Below, one piece after another: positions 8,633 to 15,302 of a stretch of DNA of 64,000 bases (its first letter is position 1; every line of letters starts with the position of its first letter). The position numbers were made by a program, and so were the translations under genes. The notes under the pieces are model-generated. The model did no database searches and was not told the DNA's origin. It worked only from the letters and a program-made list of their open reading frames with translations. The stretch is taken from positions 1 through 64,000 of the forward strand of contig NZ_WWDL01000019.1 of the NCBI RefSeq assembly GCF_009848505.1, in the 5' to 3' direction. The stretch comes from Muricoccus harenae (lineage in GTDB: Bacteria > Pseudomonadota > Alphaproteobacteria > Acetobacterales > Acetobacteraceae).

Positions 8633-9180
8633 GAGAAGCAAGGCCACCTTCTGGCTCCTCTGGGCAGCGACTTCGAGATCTGAATATCAATATGGCCGAT
8701 TTCAAAAAGGACGGGTGCGATAGAGCTGAGGCGCGCATCGAACCTTCAGCCGGGTGCAGGACATTCACAGTGAATCATGTGTAGGCCCCGCACCCGATTT
8801 GCAGAACGGGCGTGGCGGCCCGTTCACAACCAGCGTCGTCCTTCAAGACCAAGCGCCGCGGAACACGCCAGTCGAAGCCGAAGACCGCAGTTGACCACCA
8901 CGGTACGGCCGCTTCGCCGAAGGCCCGTTTCACAGCCGCAATCACGGCCGTGAGCCACCGCCGATTCTTGTCTGCCTCCGGCAACTTCACCCCGACCCTG
9001 TTGATGATCGCCCGAGCGCGGTCCGGCGCGCAGTGAGGTGGACGTCGGCTTCATGAGTCCTGCTTCAGCTGTCTCCAAATCGCTGTTGATGCGGATCCGC
9101 CACAGAGAACCAGGCGCGGCGGCCCCAGGCCGGCGTCTTGCCCGCCTTTTCCCCCCACCCTGGTGGAAGGGGACCTGTGA

Positions 9181-10113
9181 TCAGTGCGGCGTTTCCCAGG
9201 AAGGACACCGCCCCTGTGCCGCTGCGGCCTCGGCCGTCCGGCGTGCATAGGCCTGGGCGGCAGCGGACGGCATGCCTCTTGCCCGCTCCCCCGCCAGCAG
9301 CACCGAGACGACCTCCACGACCAAAAACCCGCGGCTGACCAAGCGCCGCGCGATTGCGTAGTCGGCTCTCGAGCGGTCGAGCGTCACGCCCGGAGGCAGC
9401 GACGCGATCACCCGCTCCAGGCCAGCCGCATGCGCCTCAGCCGGCGGGCGCTGGAGTTGGGCGGAACCCGTGAGGGGCGCGGGATGCGTGAGAGGGCTGG
9501 GCGACTTAGCCAAGGCTTCCCTCGCCTCTCTCAGCAAGGCGGCTCCACCCGGGTCGATGATGGGACCATCGTCGCGGAGGAGGAGCGCGTATGGAAAGAG
9601 GCCCGTTCCGCCAGCCTGGTGCTTCGGCTTTCGGTTCGTAAAGCCGGCGATGCGGCCCGGCTGAGACGCCCGTGCCGCGCACAGATCTCCGCCGTACCGC
9701 GCGGCCAGGATTTTAGCGGCGGCGTCGGCCAGGGCAGGCACAATGGGGGTGTCCGACAGCGTGAGCCAGGCCTGCAGGCTGCCCGGCGAGGAGGAGACCA
9801 CGGCCGCGGGGCGGTGGTGGCGGCAGAGGGCGGTGAGCGCGTCGGGGTGCAGGTCGTCGACGAGCACGTGGCGCGGGTCGATCGGCCGGCCGACGATGTG
9901 ATGGCCGGTGGAGTTGAGCCGCCGGAGCCAGGATAGGGCGCCCTCCAGTTCCTGGAGGTTCCAGCACCGCCGGTGGGTGGCGGTACCAACAGATCTGTCG
10001 GCGGGAATGGCGGTGATGGCGTACTGCGCGGCGGGAAGGGCGGCGGCCCAGCGCAGGACGGATGAGCGCGTGCGGTCGGCGCCGCGGCCCGGCGGGCCGA
10101 GGGTGAGGGGCAT
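9181..10113 (-). CDS. RepB-type DNA primase (plasmid replication)
   Basis: A 310-residue protein. Seen: HRRCWNLQELEGALSWLRRL, then HVLVDDLHPDALTALCRHHR with the paired acidic residues VDDL expected of the archaeo-eukaryotic primase fold, SSSPGSLQAWLTL, and finally RYGGDLCAARASQPGRIAGF followed by TNRKPKH. This order is the signature of RepB-like primase domains of broad-host-range plasmids and integrative elements, which prime single-strand replication after transfer. The last 100 residues contain an extra helical region (LDRSRADYAIARRLVSRGF) of unknown role. It lies 59 bases downstream of the TOPRIM-like gene and is probably co-transcribed with it. No RepA helicase or RepC initiator lies nearby, so the module looks incomplete for autonomous replication or relies on host factors. 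Confidence 0.85.
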   Translation of the reverse strand: MPLTLGPPGRGADRTRSSVLRWAAALPAAQYAITAIPADRSVGTATHRRCWNLQELEGALSWLRRLNSTGHHIVGRPIDPRHVLVDDLHPDALTALCRHHRPAAVVSSSPGSLQAWLTLSDTPIVPALADAAAKILAARYGGDLCAARASQPGRIAGFTNRKPKHQAGGTGLFPYALLLRDDGPIIDPGGAALLREAREALAKSPSPLTHPAPLTGSAQLQRPPAEAHAAGLERVIASLPPGVTLDRSRADYAIARRLVSRGFLVVEVVSVLLAGERARGMPSAAAQAYARRTAEAAAAQGRCPSWETPH

Positions 10114-10172
10114 GAGGGGAGATCCAGGGAGAGAGGGGAGGGGCGGCCGGAGGTGCCCGGCCGCCGAGATGG

Positions 10173-10790
10173 TCAGGCTGCGGCCTGGCCAGGGGAGCGT
10201 GCGGCCCGGAGCGCGCCGACCCAGCCACCCGGGGGCGGCTCCAGCACCACCGGCTCGCGCGAGCCCGGCGGCATCAACTCGCGGAGAAGGGCGACGCAGC
10301 GATCCCTCGATGGGCAGGAGCCAGCCGCGAGTGGCGCGAAGGCGAGGATGACCTCGCGCGGCGGATGGGCGGTGACGAGGGCGGTGAGCGCCTTATCTGC
10401 GCCCCGGGACCAACTCCCGCTTGACGCGGCGAAGGTGGTGTTGCGGTGCGCATGCGGTTTGAGGGCGGCCAGGCAGATCGCCTGCACCGGGCCATCAACC
10501 AGGACCAGCCGCGGGCGGCAGGGACCGGGAGTGCGGAAGAGCGACCGCGTGCCGCCGGGGGTAAAGGAGAAGCCCCGCTCCCCGGCATGGATGAGCTCGC
10601 ACCCGGTCTCGCGGCCCTCGCCGTCACGGTGGCTGGCCGAGATGCCGCGCGGCGAGAACGAGACGGCGGCGCCAAAGGGGGTGAGGTCAGAACTAAAGAG
10701 CGGGATGTGCTCGAAGCCGCGCAGCAGGGAGGGACGGGAGATAGAGGAGGCCGGCGTGGGCTGGATGCGCTTGGCAGGATCGTAGGTCAT
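10173..10790 (-). CDS. TOPRIM-like protein (DUF3991/TOPRIM type), catalytic acids missing
   Basis: 205 residues. Seen: residues 22-80 (LLRGFEHIPLFSSDLTPFGA, then LIHAGERGFSFTPGGTRSLF) resemble the segment before the TOPRIM fold in plasmid DUF3991/TOPRIM proteins. LVLVDGPVQAICLAAL at 95-110 is the first TOPRIM strand and helix, and FAASSGSWSRGADKAL at 120-135 is the next element. Then EVILAFAPLAAGS at 146-158 occupies the position of the usual DxD strand. Odd: the usual Glu of the first motif is Asp99, and the DxD is replaced by Ala-Pro-Leu (152-154), so metal binding by the canonical route looks lost. It is the first gene of a minus-strand pair with the primase and may be a structural or regulatory partner. 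The start follows GGAGGCACC about 20 bases upstream, which is not ideally spaced. Confidence 0.7.
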   Translation of the reverse strand: MTYDPAKRIQPTPASSISRPSLLRGFEHIPLFSSDLTPFGAAVSFSPRGISASHRDGEGRETGCELIHAGERGFSFTPGGTRSLFRTPGPCRPRLVLVDGPVQAICLAALKPHAHRNTTFAASSGSWSRGADKALTALVTAHPPREVILAFAPLAAGSCPSRDRCVALLRELMPPGSREPVVLEPPPGGWVGALRAARSPGQAAA

Positions 10791-10982
10791 GGAGATGTCC
10801 GCTTTTTTGGTGCCTCCGCCCCCTTCACCTTCTCCACCCGGCTGGGCGGCGGTGGGGGGCGGCCGCGAGCGGCCCGCCCCCGCCGACGCCAGCCGGGTGG
10901 CATGATCAGACCCTCGGGGGCTGTGCCCCCGTCATCCCTGCCGGCGTTGCCGGCGTTCTCTCCTCGAGACCCGTGGTGGTGA

Positions 10983-11252
10983 TCAGGGTAATGGTGGTTC
11001 CGGCAGGAAGCGGGTCACGCCCATGGCCCCGCGCCCGCGGGTGAAGCTCACCCCCGCCTCCGACAGTGCTGCCAGGATCCGCTCGATCGTGACGGGCCGG
11101 CCGGGAAGGGGCTCCAGCTCGGCGGCCAGCTCCATCGCCTTGATGGTTCGCAGCGACACGCCGGAGGCCTCGGCGAGGTCCGCTTGGCTCCACCCGAGCA
11201 GGCCGCGGGCGGCGCGGAGCTGGGCAGGGGTCGGGAATTTACTGACGGCCAA
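10983..11252 (-). CDS. XRE-family transcriptional regulator, divergent from vsr
   Basis: About 89 residues from the TTG at 11252. Seen: SKFPTPAQLRAARGLLGWSQ, then ADLAEASGVSLRTIKAMEL, a standard HTH_3 motif (about residues 14-38). The sequence then reads PLPGRPVTIERILAALSEAG with VSFTRGRGAMGVTRF, a tail seen in many small phage- and plasmid-type XRE regulators. Start choice: a longer frame would begin inside the perfect palindrome at 11285-11299; GAGGG precedes the TTG at a usable distance, and the palindrome then falls in promoter position. The gene is divergent from vsr, so the protein probably controls both genes. Its direct target is inferred, not shown. Confidence 0.75.
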   Translation of the reverse strand: MAVSKFPTPAQLRAARGLLGWSQADLAEASGVSLRTIKAMELAAELEPLPGRPVTIERILAALSEAGVSFTRGRGAMGVTRFLPEPPLP

Positions 11253-11284
11253 GGCGAAGCCCTCTTGACGGCGGAACGATTGGT

Positions 11285-11299
11285 TGCACTTATAGTGCA
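11285..11299. promoter_or_regulatory. Palindromic operator candidate between XRE and vsr genes
   Basis: TGCACT-TAT-AGTGCA is a perfect 6-3-6 palindrome in the divergent gap. On the minus strand it contains TATAAG, usable as a -10 box for the XRE gene, so binding here would repress that promoter and could affect vsr about 80 bases away. Size and spacing fit an XRE dimer site. Confidence 0.6.
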
Positions 11300-11380
11300 T
11301 ATTTCCGGTGTGCCATAGCCAGCGATTCGCGGCGGCCCACCCCCTTTCCCCCTTCGAACCAAATTCTCTGGAGTACGAGC

Positions 11381-11845
11381 ATGCCCTCCAGCATGGCGCG
11401 CATCCCCGTGCGCAACACCGCCCCCGAACTCGCCCTCCGCGCTGCCCTGTCGCGACTGGGCGTGCCATCACCCGAACTCGACGTCGCCCGCCTGCCGGGA
11501 CGGCCGGACGTTGTCCTGCCGCCGCAGAAGGTCGCGGCCTTCGCGCATGGCTGCTTCTGGCACCACCACGACGGCTGCCGGCACGGGCGCCTTCCGGTCA
11601 CCGCCTATCCCTGGGCGCGGAAGTTCCAGTGCACCCGCGCCCGCGACCTCTCCGCGCGCTCCGCCCTGAACGCCGCTGGCTGGCGGGTTCTTTGGGTCTG
11701 GGAGTGTGCGCTGCTCGGCGCCAGGGCACTGCCGAAACAAGGGCTGGACGAGGCCGTCGCGGCCTTCCTCACTCGGAAGCAGCCCTTCCTGCAGATCGAG
11801 GGCAGGGGCATCGCCAGATCCCTAGACCAAGCCAACGCCGCTTGA
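11381..11845 (+). CDS. vsr: Very-short-patch-repair (Vsr) type endonuclease, solitary
   Basis: 154 residues, the usual length for Vsr. Seen: ARIPVRNTAPELALRAAL (family N-terminus), LPGRPDVVL with the catalytic Asp43, and AHGCFWHHHDGC containing the His56 and His61 expected in the active site and zinc-site Cys58 and Cys66. Then WRVLWVWECALL supplies Cys109, the last zinc ligand. Known: Vsr nicks 5' of T:G mismatches formed when 5-methylcytosine deaminates, and is normally encoded beside a C5 cytosine methyltransferase. Odd: no such methyltransferase is in the window, and a one-residue insertion (HHHDGC) lies between the third His and Cys66. GGAG precedes the ATG. A very stable hairpin follows the stop, and the XRE gene is divergent. 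Confidence 0.88.
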   Translation: MPSSMARIPVRNTAPELALRAALSRLGVPSPELDVARLPGRPDVVLPPQKVAAFAHGCFWHHHDGCRHGRLPVTAYPWARKFQCTRARDLSARSALNAAGWRVLWVWECALLGARALPKQGLDEAVAAFLTRKQPFLQIEGRGIARSLDQANAA

Positions 11846-11853
11846 TTCAGGAG

Positions 11854-11886
11854 GCCGCTGACCGCTCCAGGCGGTCAGCGGCTTTC
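11854..11886 (+). terminator. Intrinsic terminator after vsr
   Basis: A perfect 12-bp stem (GCCGCTGACCGC with GCGGTCAGCGGC) and 5-base loop end in TTT, eight bases after the vsr stop. It separates vsr from the downstream antitoxin-like gene. Confidence 0.85.
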
Positions 11887-11922
11887 CCCTGACAACAACG
11901 CCCCAGAACAAGGAGCGGCCCC

Positions 11923-12426
11923 ATGGCGCTCGCCATAGACGGACAAAGCCGGGTGCCGATCCCCGCCGACATCGTGGAACAACTCGGGCTGCAGCCCGGC
12001 ATGGAAATGGACGTCAGGGTTCGCGGCAAGTGTATCATCGTAAGCAGGGCAGGGGACGACGCAGGCTGCGCGCTCACCTGGGACCGCCCGACTGACGGCT
12101 TCATCGCCAGCGTTGCCCGGCTTGCCGGCGAGGACCTGGAAGGCCTGGCGACATTGGTAGACCAAGCGGTCAAGCAGTTCACGGCGGGCTTCATCGAGGA
12201 CCTGCGGCGGGGCCTGGCCGCCCATGCCGACGTTGCCGCCCGGCTTGACCGCGTCATCGCGCTGACACTCAAGAGCTTCCGTGATCCCGAGGTGTCGCGA
12301 ACCTGGCTGATGCGCCGGCATCCGATGCTGGGGTGGATGTCCCCCCTGGCCATTGCGGTCACGGAGGACGGTGCCCAGGAGGTCGAGGGCGTTCTCTTCA
12401 GGCTCAGGTCCGGCGGCGCAGTCTGA
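11923..12426 (+). CDS. AbrB-like DNA-binding domain fused to ParS/MbcA-type toxin-binding domain; orphan antitoxin
   Basis: 167 residues. Seen: residues 1-42 (GQSRVPIPADIVEQLGLQPG, then MEMDVRVRGKCIIVS) form a SpoVT/AbrB swapped-hairpin domain. Residues 120-165 (SRTWLMRRHPMLGWMSPLAI, then TEDGAQEVEGVLFRL) match the C-terminal domain of Xre/MbcA/ParS antitoxins, which covers the active site of RES-domain NAD-degrading toxins. Between them is a helical linker of about 75 residues. Known: these toxin-binding domains are usually attached to an Xre-like HTH and followed directly by the RES toxin gene. Odd: the DNA-binding part here is AbrB-type, and the 396 bases downstream contain no RES gene. 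It may neutralise a toxin elsewhere or have been recruited as a regulator. AAGGAG lies before the ATG. Confidence 0.65.
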   Translation: MALAIDGQSRVPIPADIVEQLGLQPGMEMDVRVRGKCIIVSRAGDDAGCALTWDRPTDGFIASVARLAGEDLEGLATLVDQAVKQFTAGFIEDLRRGLAAHADVAARLDRVIALTLKSFRDPEVSRTWLMRRHPMLGWMSPLAIAVTEDGAQEVEGVLFRLRSGGAV

Positions 12427-12822
12427 AAAATGAGGACACCAGTGCCGGTACCCATCTCCTTGGAGGTGGGTGGGCCGGCTCTGGGCGCGCGCCCAATCTG
12501 CGTCGACCTCGCCGTTCCACGGCCAGCAGCCGGCGTAGGCGCGGGCTCATTGGGCTCACCTTCAGCGGCATAATTTGGCCGGGAGCGGACGGGCTGCTTC
12601 ATCGGCTCGACGATGCAGAAACAGACGTTCGTTGTTCGCCGGACGAACGGCAAGTTCCGGCCCCGTACAATGTTCGCTCTGGCCGGGTAGGCTAACGCGC
12701 CACCCGGCCCCAGACGGTCCTTCGCCGTTGGCCAGTGTTGACCCGGAGGACGGGCGCTAAATCCCGGCTCGACCACGGCACGGCGGGGTGGGTTGCCGTG
12801 AGTGAAAGAACGGGTCATCGCC
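12427..12822. other. Gap with dispersed repeat copy, no gene seen
   Basis: No credible frame on either strand. It probably contains the right boundary of the mobile island, but no attachment site was identified. It carries copy 1 of the dispersed repeat at 12577-12600. Confidence 0.5.
12577..12600 (+). repeat. Dispersed intergenic repeat, copy 1
   Basis: Matches the core GGCCGggAGCGGAcgGgCtGCTTC (upper case shared by most copies). Other copies: 18563, 23080, 25079, 29453 and 32743, all outside genes. Confidence 0.6.
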
Positions 12823-14184
12823 TCAGGTTGCCCTGCCGTCGCCAGTGCCGTCTGCCCGTGACTGGGGGCCAGATCGCAGTGCGGCCGGCCCTGCAAAGTG
12901 CTGGACGGCGGGTTCCCGGCCTGGTTGATTCTGCAGGGGCAGGTCCAGCTGCTGCCCGCCGCGGCGCCGGTCGAGGGTGGCCATGGTCGGCGTTACCGTC
13001 GTGCCGTGCAGGAACACCGAGATGAGGACGACGGTGGTGACCGTTGCCCAGAGGGTTCCGGCGCCCTGGAGCTCCGCGTGCCCCAAGGCGAAGGCCAAGT
13101 AGTAAAAGGAGCCGAGGCCACGAATCCCGAAGAAGGCGATGGTTGCCCGCTCCTCGGGTGGACGGCCGGTGCCCCACAGGCCAATCCAACCCGCGAGCGG
13201 ACGCACAACGAAGATCGCGACGGCCGCGAAGGCGACGACCCGGGCGTCCGCGTCCCGCAGCAGCCCGCCCGCAGCCACGGCACCGCCGAGCAGTACGAGC
13301 AGCGCCATCATCAGCAGGCGTTCCAGTTCCTCAGCGAAGTCGTGCAGCTTTCTGTGGTACTCGTGCCCGGGCTCCGAGGCGCGGAGCCCGAGGGCGGCGA
13401 CAAAGACGGCGAAGAAACCGTAGCCCCCAATGAGTTCTGTGGCCCCGTACACCAGCAGCGTTATGCCCAACGCGACAAATCCCGCTCCGGTGCGGGACAG
13501 CTTCGCCCGGTTTGGCATGTGGAACATCGCCCAGGCTAGGCCACGGCCAAGCAGGTAACCAACCACCGTGCCCGCCACAATCTTCCAGACCACGGCGTAG
13601 GTGAACCAGCCCCACCAGCCCTCGCCGCCGCGGTCGCCGCCTGCAAGCATCACGGCGAGCAGTACGAAGGGGAAGGCCAGCCCATCGTTCAGCCCAGCCT
13701 CTGAGGTCAAGGCGAAGCGGACCTCATCCTCCTCTCCAGAGCGCGGCGGCCCGACCTGAATGTCGCTGGCGAGCACCGGGTCGGTCGGTGCGAGGCACGC
13801 GGCCAGGAGAACGGCGGCCGCGGCGCCCAAGCCGAGCAGCAGGTGCGCGGCGATCGCCAGCAGCGCGATGGTCAGCAACATCCCCGGCCCCAGTAGCCGC
13901 CAGGTTATCGTCCAACTCCGCAGAGCGAAGGGTCGGTCAATTTTCAGCCCAGCCCCCATGAGGGAGATGACGACGACGAGTTCCGTCAGTCGCTCAGTAA
14001 GCGCGCGGTTCTCCACGGGGTCCGGCGGGAGCCCAGGGATCGGCAGCAGCCCAAAGATCGCCGCCCCGACGATCACGCAGACGATGGGCAGCGAGAGCGG
14101 GGCCTCCTTCAGCAGCATCGGCAACCAAGCCGTGAGGAGGATAAGGACGCCGAGGCCAGCGAGGACGAGGATGTAGGGTTCCAA
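12823..14184 (-). CDS. Cation:proton antiporter, CPA1/NhaP type
   Basis: 453 residues, polytopic. Seen: about twelve hydrophobic segments beginning with ILVLAGLGVLILLTAWLPML. Motifs include LAPTDPVLASDIQVGPP and SEAGLNDGLAFPFVLLAV, the latter carrying the Asn-Asp pair of electroneutral CPA1 exchangers. The protein would exchange Na+ (or K+) for H+ across the inner membrane for pH and salt homeostasis. No regulatory TrkA domain is fused; the last 50 residues are polar and probably cytoplasmic. It stands alone on the minus strand. The ATG at 14184 has GGAGGC close upstream. Confidence 0.85.
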   Translation of the reverse strand: MEPYILVLAGLGVLILLTAWLPMLLKEAPLSLPIVCVIVGAAIFGLLPIPGLPPDPVENRALTERLTELVVVISLMGAGLKIDRPFALRSWTITWRLLGPGMLLTIALLAIAAHLLLGLGAAAAVLLAACLAPTDPVLASDIQVGPPRSGEEDEVRFALTSEAGLNDGLAFPFVLLAVMLAGGDRGGEGWWGWFTYAVVWKIVAGTVVGYLLGRGLAWAMFHMPNRAKLSRTGAGFVALGITLLVYGATELIGGYGFFAVFVAALGLRASEPGHEYHRKLHDFAEELERLLMMALLVLLGGAVAAGGLLRDADARVVAFAAVAIFVVRPLAGWIGLWGTGRPPEERATIAFFGIRGLGSFYYLAFALGHAELQGAGTLWATVTTVVLISVFLHGTTVTPTMATLDRRRGGQQLDLPLQNQPGREPAVQHFAGPAALRSGPQSRADGTGDGRAT

Positions 14185-14474
14185 CGGTGCCTCCCGCGCG
14201 GTGGGCTCGGGATGGCCCGCACGACACGCAAGGCGGGGCGCCCGGGCTGTGGTCCTTAACGCAGAGCAGTCCGGATCGGCTGGCCCCAGTGCGTGGTGAT
14301 CGCGCCCAAGCTCCTTGTCGCTCTTTGTGGCCGCACCGCCTCCAGCAGCGCGTCAAAGGCCGTCGTGAACCGCCCCGGATCTCCGGAGGCCAGTCCGGCC
14401 AGGTGCGCGATTATGGCTGCGGATTGCAGGAGCGTGCCGGGCGGTTGCGGTCTCGCCCGGCACCGGGTGTCCCG

Positions 14475-15035
14475 CTACTTGCGGGCGCGCTTGGCAGGGG
14501 TCTTGGCCGGTGCGCCCTCTTGCTCACCCTCCTCTTCTTCTTCCTCCTCCTCCATGGCGGCAGGCAGGATAGCCGAGCGTGTCACCTCGGTAAGCCTCTC
14601 GTCCTGTGCCTTTTCCTCGGCCAGGGTTTGGCCCAGCAACTCGGCCACCTCGTTCTCGCCCATCGCCCTGGCCAGTTCCGCCATGGTGCCATAGGCGGCG
14701 ATCTCGTAGTGTTCCATGCGTTGCTGAGACGCCACGATCACGAGGTCCATGACCGGACCCTTTTCGTCCTGTTCCTCGAGTTCATGCTGAGCTTCCTCGA
14801 CCAGGCCACGCATGGCCTCACACACCTTGCGGCCAGGCTTAGCGCCTAGCTTCTCGAGCGCCTGCTCTACCCGGGTGCGCTGCTCCTCGCTTTGCGCCAC
14901 ATGCGCTTCCAGCCCTTCGCGAAGTTGCGGCTCAGTGGCCTTCTTCGCGATGCGCTTCATGGCCTGGATTGCTTGCCGCTCGGCGCTGTGTGCGTCCTTG
15001 AGCTGGTCGATTAACATTTGTTGCAGCTGGCTCAC
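14475..15035 (-). CDS. Ferritin-like DUF892 (YciE/YciF) protein with acidic and H1-like tail
   Basis: 186 residues from the GTG at 15035 (GGAGAG eight bases upstream). Seen: four-helix ferritin-like pattern with LIDQLKDAHSAERQAI (metal-site Asp/Glu/His in helix 1), GLEAHVAQSEEQRTRVEQAL, then RMEHYEIAAYGTMAELA carrying the ExxHYE-type motif of the family. Known: DUF892 proteins are stress-induced, di-metal ferritin-like proteins. Odd: after the last helix come an eight-Glu run and then APAKTPAKRARK, a lysine/alanine/proline tail like that of histone-H1-type proteins, which suggests DNA or polyanion contact. The longer upstream frame lacks a ribosome binding site. Confidence 0.85.
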   Translation of the reverse strand: MSQLQQMLIDQLKDAHSAERQAIQAMKRIAKKATEPQLREGLEAHVAQSEEQRTRVEQALEKLGAKPGRKVCEAMRGLVEEAQHELEEQDEKGPVMDLVIVASQQRMEHYEIAAYGTMAELARAMGENEVAELLGQTLAEEKAQDERLTEVTRSAILPAAMEEEEEEEEGEQEGAPAKTPAKRARK

Positions 15036-15302
15036 GTGTCTCTCTCCGAAGGTCCGATGCGGATGCTGCACCCGGGAAAAGCACAAACGGGTGGCGGCGC
15101 GGTGCAGTTGCCGCTTCACTTTTCAGGAGGTCGGCAGACACGGATAGGGCACCACCAGTTCCGAGATCGCGGCCGATGGTGGCCCCTTGAGTTGCAGCCA
15201 GCCTAGCCGCTCAGCGTTGTTACCAATCTGCGAGGTGCCTTACAGGCCCTTGAGGTGTCACTTCCCGCCATGGTGGTGGGGCTGGCAGTAGCGGGACCTG
15301 GG

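Larger units (their letters stand above)
8414..9180. other. Gap with second nic-like repeat and AT-richer patch
   Basis: After the terminator this 767-base stretch carries the second nic-like repeat (8616-8632), an unusually AT-rich patch around 8685-8710 (GAATATCAATATGG) and a short perfect palindrome ATTCACAGTGAAT at 8763-8775. A minus-strand frame at 8775-8990 with a GTG start could encode 71 residues (PEADKNRRWLTAVIAAVKRA and following) but has no recognisable homology. Lying next to primase genes, the stretch could include a replication or single-strand initiation site; nothing in it proves that. Confidence 0.35.

Noticed and set aside
8775-8990. Minus-strand frame of 71 residues with GTG start
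   Set aside because: No recognised relatives and no clear ribosome binding site; noted in the gap description only.
12427-12822. RES toxin partner for the antitoxin-like fusion
   Set aside because: All frames in the 396 bases downstream were considered; none shows RES-domain residues or adequate length.
11847-12896. Minus-strand open frame of 349 codons opposite the AbrB/ParS fusion
   Set aside because: No recognisable motif; the plus-strand gene has a good ribosome binding site and two recognisable domains.
14185-14474. Possible peptide remnant on the minus strand (LLQSAAIIAHLAGLASGDPG and following)
   Set aside because: Coding-like for about 55 residues but has no start codon context and no homology that I recognise.
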